Origin: Chloroflexi bacterium UBA2235 | GTDB taxonomy: Bacteria > Chloroflexota > UBA11872 > UBA12225 | DNA length: 6,587 nucleotides | Assembly: GCA_002347925.1 (NCBI GenBank) | Contig: DDYL01000140.1 | Coordinates: 5,099 to 11,685 of the forward strand | Direction: 5' to 3' | Shown here: positions 5,708 through 6,587 of the stretch, one piece after another | How positions within the stretch are numbered: position 1 is the first letter of the stretch | Layout of the letters: every line of letters begins with the position of its first letter | The notes under the pieces: model-generated | What the model was told of the DNA's origin: nothing | What the model saw: only the letters and a program-made list of their open reading frames with translations | The model's database searches: none | Made by a program: the position numbers and the translations under genes

Positions 5708-6112
5708 ATGTCCGAACGGTCGATCGTTAGCCCGAACCCGGATCGTGTTGGTCCTACGCCGGATGCACCCCCTGACAGACTGACTGCCTGGGTAGTCCTG
5801 GACCTTCTCGCAACCGCGAGGCGATGGCGCGCGCGAGACCAGTTCATTGCCGGTCGCGTGGACGCTCTCGGGGAGACGCTCGTCGCGTGCCTCAACACGG
5901 GCGCCCCTGCACCCAGGTGGCTGCGACAGACCCTCGTCGGCGCACTCATGGACCATCTATGGGAGTACCCCCGCCCTTCAGATCGAGACGGGGCTAGGAC
6001 GTGGGATCAGTCACGCGATGCCTTGGTTGGTTTGTGGCGTGAGGAGCATGCGGGTCGTGGTGAACTCCGCCGCGACACGGGCGTCGAACCGTCATCGACC
6101 GACCCGCGGTAA
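5708..6112 (+). CDS. Hypothetical protein, soluble, unknown family
   Basis: The protein has 134 residues and matches no family I recognise. Residues 1-24 are Pro- and Asp-rich and look disordered. Residues about 24-110 look mainly helical (LTAWVVLDLLATARRW, DQFIAGRVDALGETLVACLN, WLRQTLVGALMDHLWEYP, WDQSRDALVGLWREEH), rich in Trp and Arg, with no membrane segment. The last 20 residues are charged and probably flexible. The ATG at 5708 is the first in frame and follows a -10-like element. The gene diverges from the transporter across 102 bp and faces the DUF5069 gene. The opposite strand is also partly open, through the upstream extension of the transporter frame. I prefer the plus strand because of the promoter-like element and because that extension would lack its own start signals. 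Confidence 0.55.
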   Translation: MSERSIVSPNPDRVGPTPDAPPDRLTAWVVLDLLATARRWRARDQFIAGRVDALGETLVACLNTGAPAPRWLRQTLVGALMDHLWEYPRPSDRDGARTWDQSRDALVGLWREEHAGRGELRRDTGVEPSSTDPR

Positions 6113-6243
6113 CCAGGACTGGGACCATCGGTCAAAGCGGTGCCAATGCGGGAGCATGTAGCGAGCCTTCGATGCTGCGGCGTCCTGATACGCAGTGCTT
6201 ACATCGGAACCTGGATGCACCATTACGAGTGGTGGCCCGACGT
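6113..6243. other. Intergenic gap between convergent genes
   Basis: This 131-bp gap holds no gene I can support. A small inverted repeat, CACCA at 6218-6222 and TGGTG at 6230-6234 with a 7-nt loop, might help end transcription from either side, but it has no T tract. Confidence 0.3.
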
Positions 6244-6570
6244 TTAGCAGCTGCCACCGTTTGGATTTGCCGCCCACTCAAGGATGACCCGGTTGTAGGC
6301 GTCCACTTCGTCGTCGGACTTGCCGGCGATTATTCTCACCAGCAAAGCCTCGGCTCCGCTGTCATCAGCCGAACTAGTGACCGCCGCGAGGTATTCGCTT
6401 GCGTCAATCCCGGCAAATCCAAACAGCTTATTGTCCATCGAGCAGTCGTATTTGAAGTTGCCAAGGGTGCCGGCCGACGCTGCCCGCGCCTTGTCAGCCG
6501 TGCGCGCCGCCATCGCCAGCCCGCCAATCGTTGCGCGCGGGCTGCGCGGTTGAGCAAGTGCGAGGTTCAT
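6244..6570 (-). CDS. DUF5069 domain-containing protein
   Basis: The protein has 108 residues. The order RSPRATIGG (9-17), TADKARAASAGTLGNFKYDC (24-43), FGFAGIDASEYLAAV (50-64) and GKSDDEVDAYN (83-93) follows the pattern I know from DUF5069 proteins (Pro-Arg near the start, then D-K-A-R-A, G-T-L-G, Y-x-C, G-I-D-A and a late S-D-E-E-V). The family's biochemical role is not known to me, so none is given. There is no signal peptide or membrane segment. The start at 6570 is fixed by GGAGGG at 6580-6585, 9 nt upstream. The gene is convergent with the one at 5708; its promoter lies beyond the right edge of the window. Confidence 0.85.
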   Translation of the reverse strand: MNLALAQPRSPRATIGGLAMAARTADKARAASAGTLGNFKYDCSMDNKLFGFAGIDASEYLAAVTSSADDSGAEALLVRIIAGKSDDEVDAYNRVILEWAANPNGGSC

Positions 6571-6579
6571 TGGTAGATA

Positions 6580-6585
6580 CCCTCC
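6580..6585 (-). promoter_or_regulatory. Ribosome binding site of the DUF5069 gene
   Basis: GGAGGG on the minus strand lies 9 nt before the ATG at 6570. It is a strong Shine-Dalgarno sequence and decides the start. Confidence 0.7.
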
Positions 6586-6587
6586 GC

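Noticed and set aside
5606..5956. Upstream extension of the transporter frame (117 extra codons)
   Set aside because: The extension is not membrane-like, lacks start signals and runs over the gene at 5708. The ATG at 5605 has a Shine-Dalgarno sequence and gives the usual MFS length.
6092..6277. Minus-strand ORF of 61 codons filling the gap after the DUF5069 gene
   Set aside because: It overlaps the ends of both neighbours, has no Shine-Dalgarno sequence at its inner ATG codons, and shows no family resemblance. A real tiny gene cannot be fully excluded.
6172..6576. Plus-strand ORF of 134 codons
   Set aside because: It is antisense to the DUF5069 gene, which has conserved motifs and a strong ribosome binding site.

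Overview
The window comes from a fairly GC-rich bacterium (roughly 58-60% by eye, not counted). It carries seven genes: two on the minus strand at the edges, one on the minus strand inside, and four on the plus strand. I see no transposase, tRNA, rRNA, CRISPR array or phage gene. The host cannot be named from the sequence. The mix of probable leaderless starts, a DUF5069 protein, a geranylgeranyl-reductase-like flavoprotein and a Gram-positive-type LexA-like box would suit Chloroflexota or Actinomycetota. I lean to Chloroflexota, but this is inference.

Layout. Positions 1-1206 (minus) hold most of an FAD-dependent oxidoreductase of the geranylgeranyl reductase type, which starts at GTG and runs off the left edge. 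A divergent promoter region of 84 bp separates it from a plus-strand cluster: a 137-residue protein with one C-terminal membrane helix (1291-1704), an NAD-dependent sugar epimerase/dehydratase (1752-2702) and a dipeptide epimerase of the enolase superfamily (2734-3795). The last two may act in envelope sugar and murein-peptide metabolism, but nothing in the sequence ties them to one pathway.

Positions 3796-4004 are the densest non-coding stretch. They hold a hairpin after the epimerase, a 9-bp near-perfect tandem repeat, a 10-bp palindrome, a minus-strand terminator-like hairpin, an extended -10 promoter, and an array of four alternating GAAC/GTTC half-sites. The first pair of half-sites is an exact GAAC-N4-GTTC SOS (LexA) box over the predicted transcription start. 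This unit drives a small gene of unknown function (93 residues, 4005-4286) with a strong ribosome binding site. It is the most interesting element of the window: a candidate DNA-damage-inducible orphan gene.

Converging on it is a 12-helix major facilitator transporter resembling the fosmidomycin-resistance (Fsr) family (4313-5605, minus). Divergent from the transporter is a 134-residue protein of unknown function (5708-6112), which faces a DUF5069 protein (6244-6570, minus) at the right edge.

A recurring pattern is a -10-like hexamer 5-10 nt before the start codon with no Shine-Dalgarno sequence (genes at 1206, 1291, 2734 and 5708). This suggests leaderless transcripts. The genes starting at 4005, 5605 and 6570 have clear Shine-Dalgarno sequences instead.
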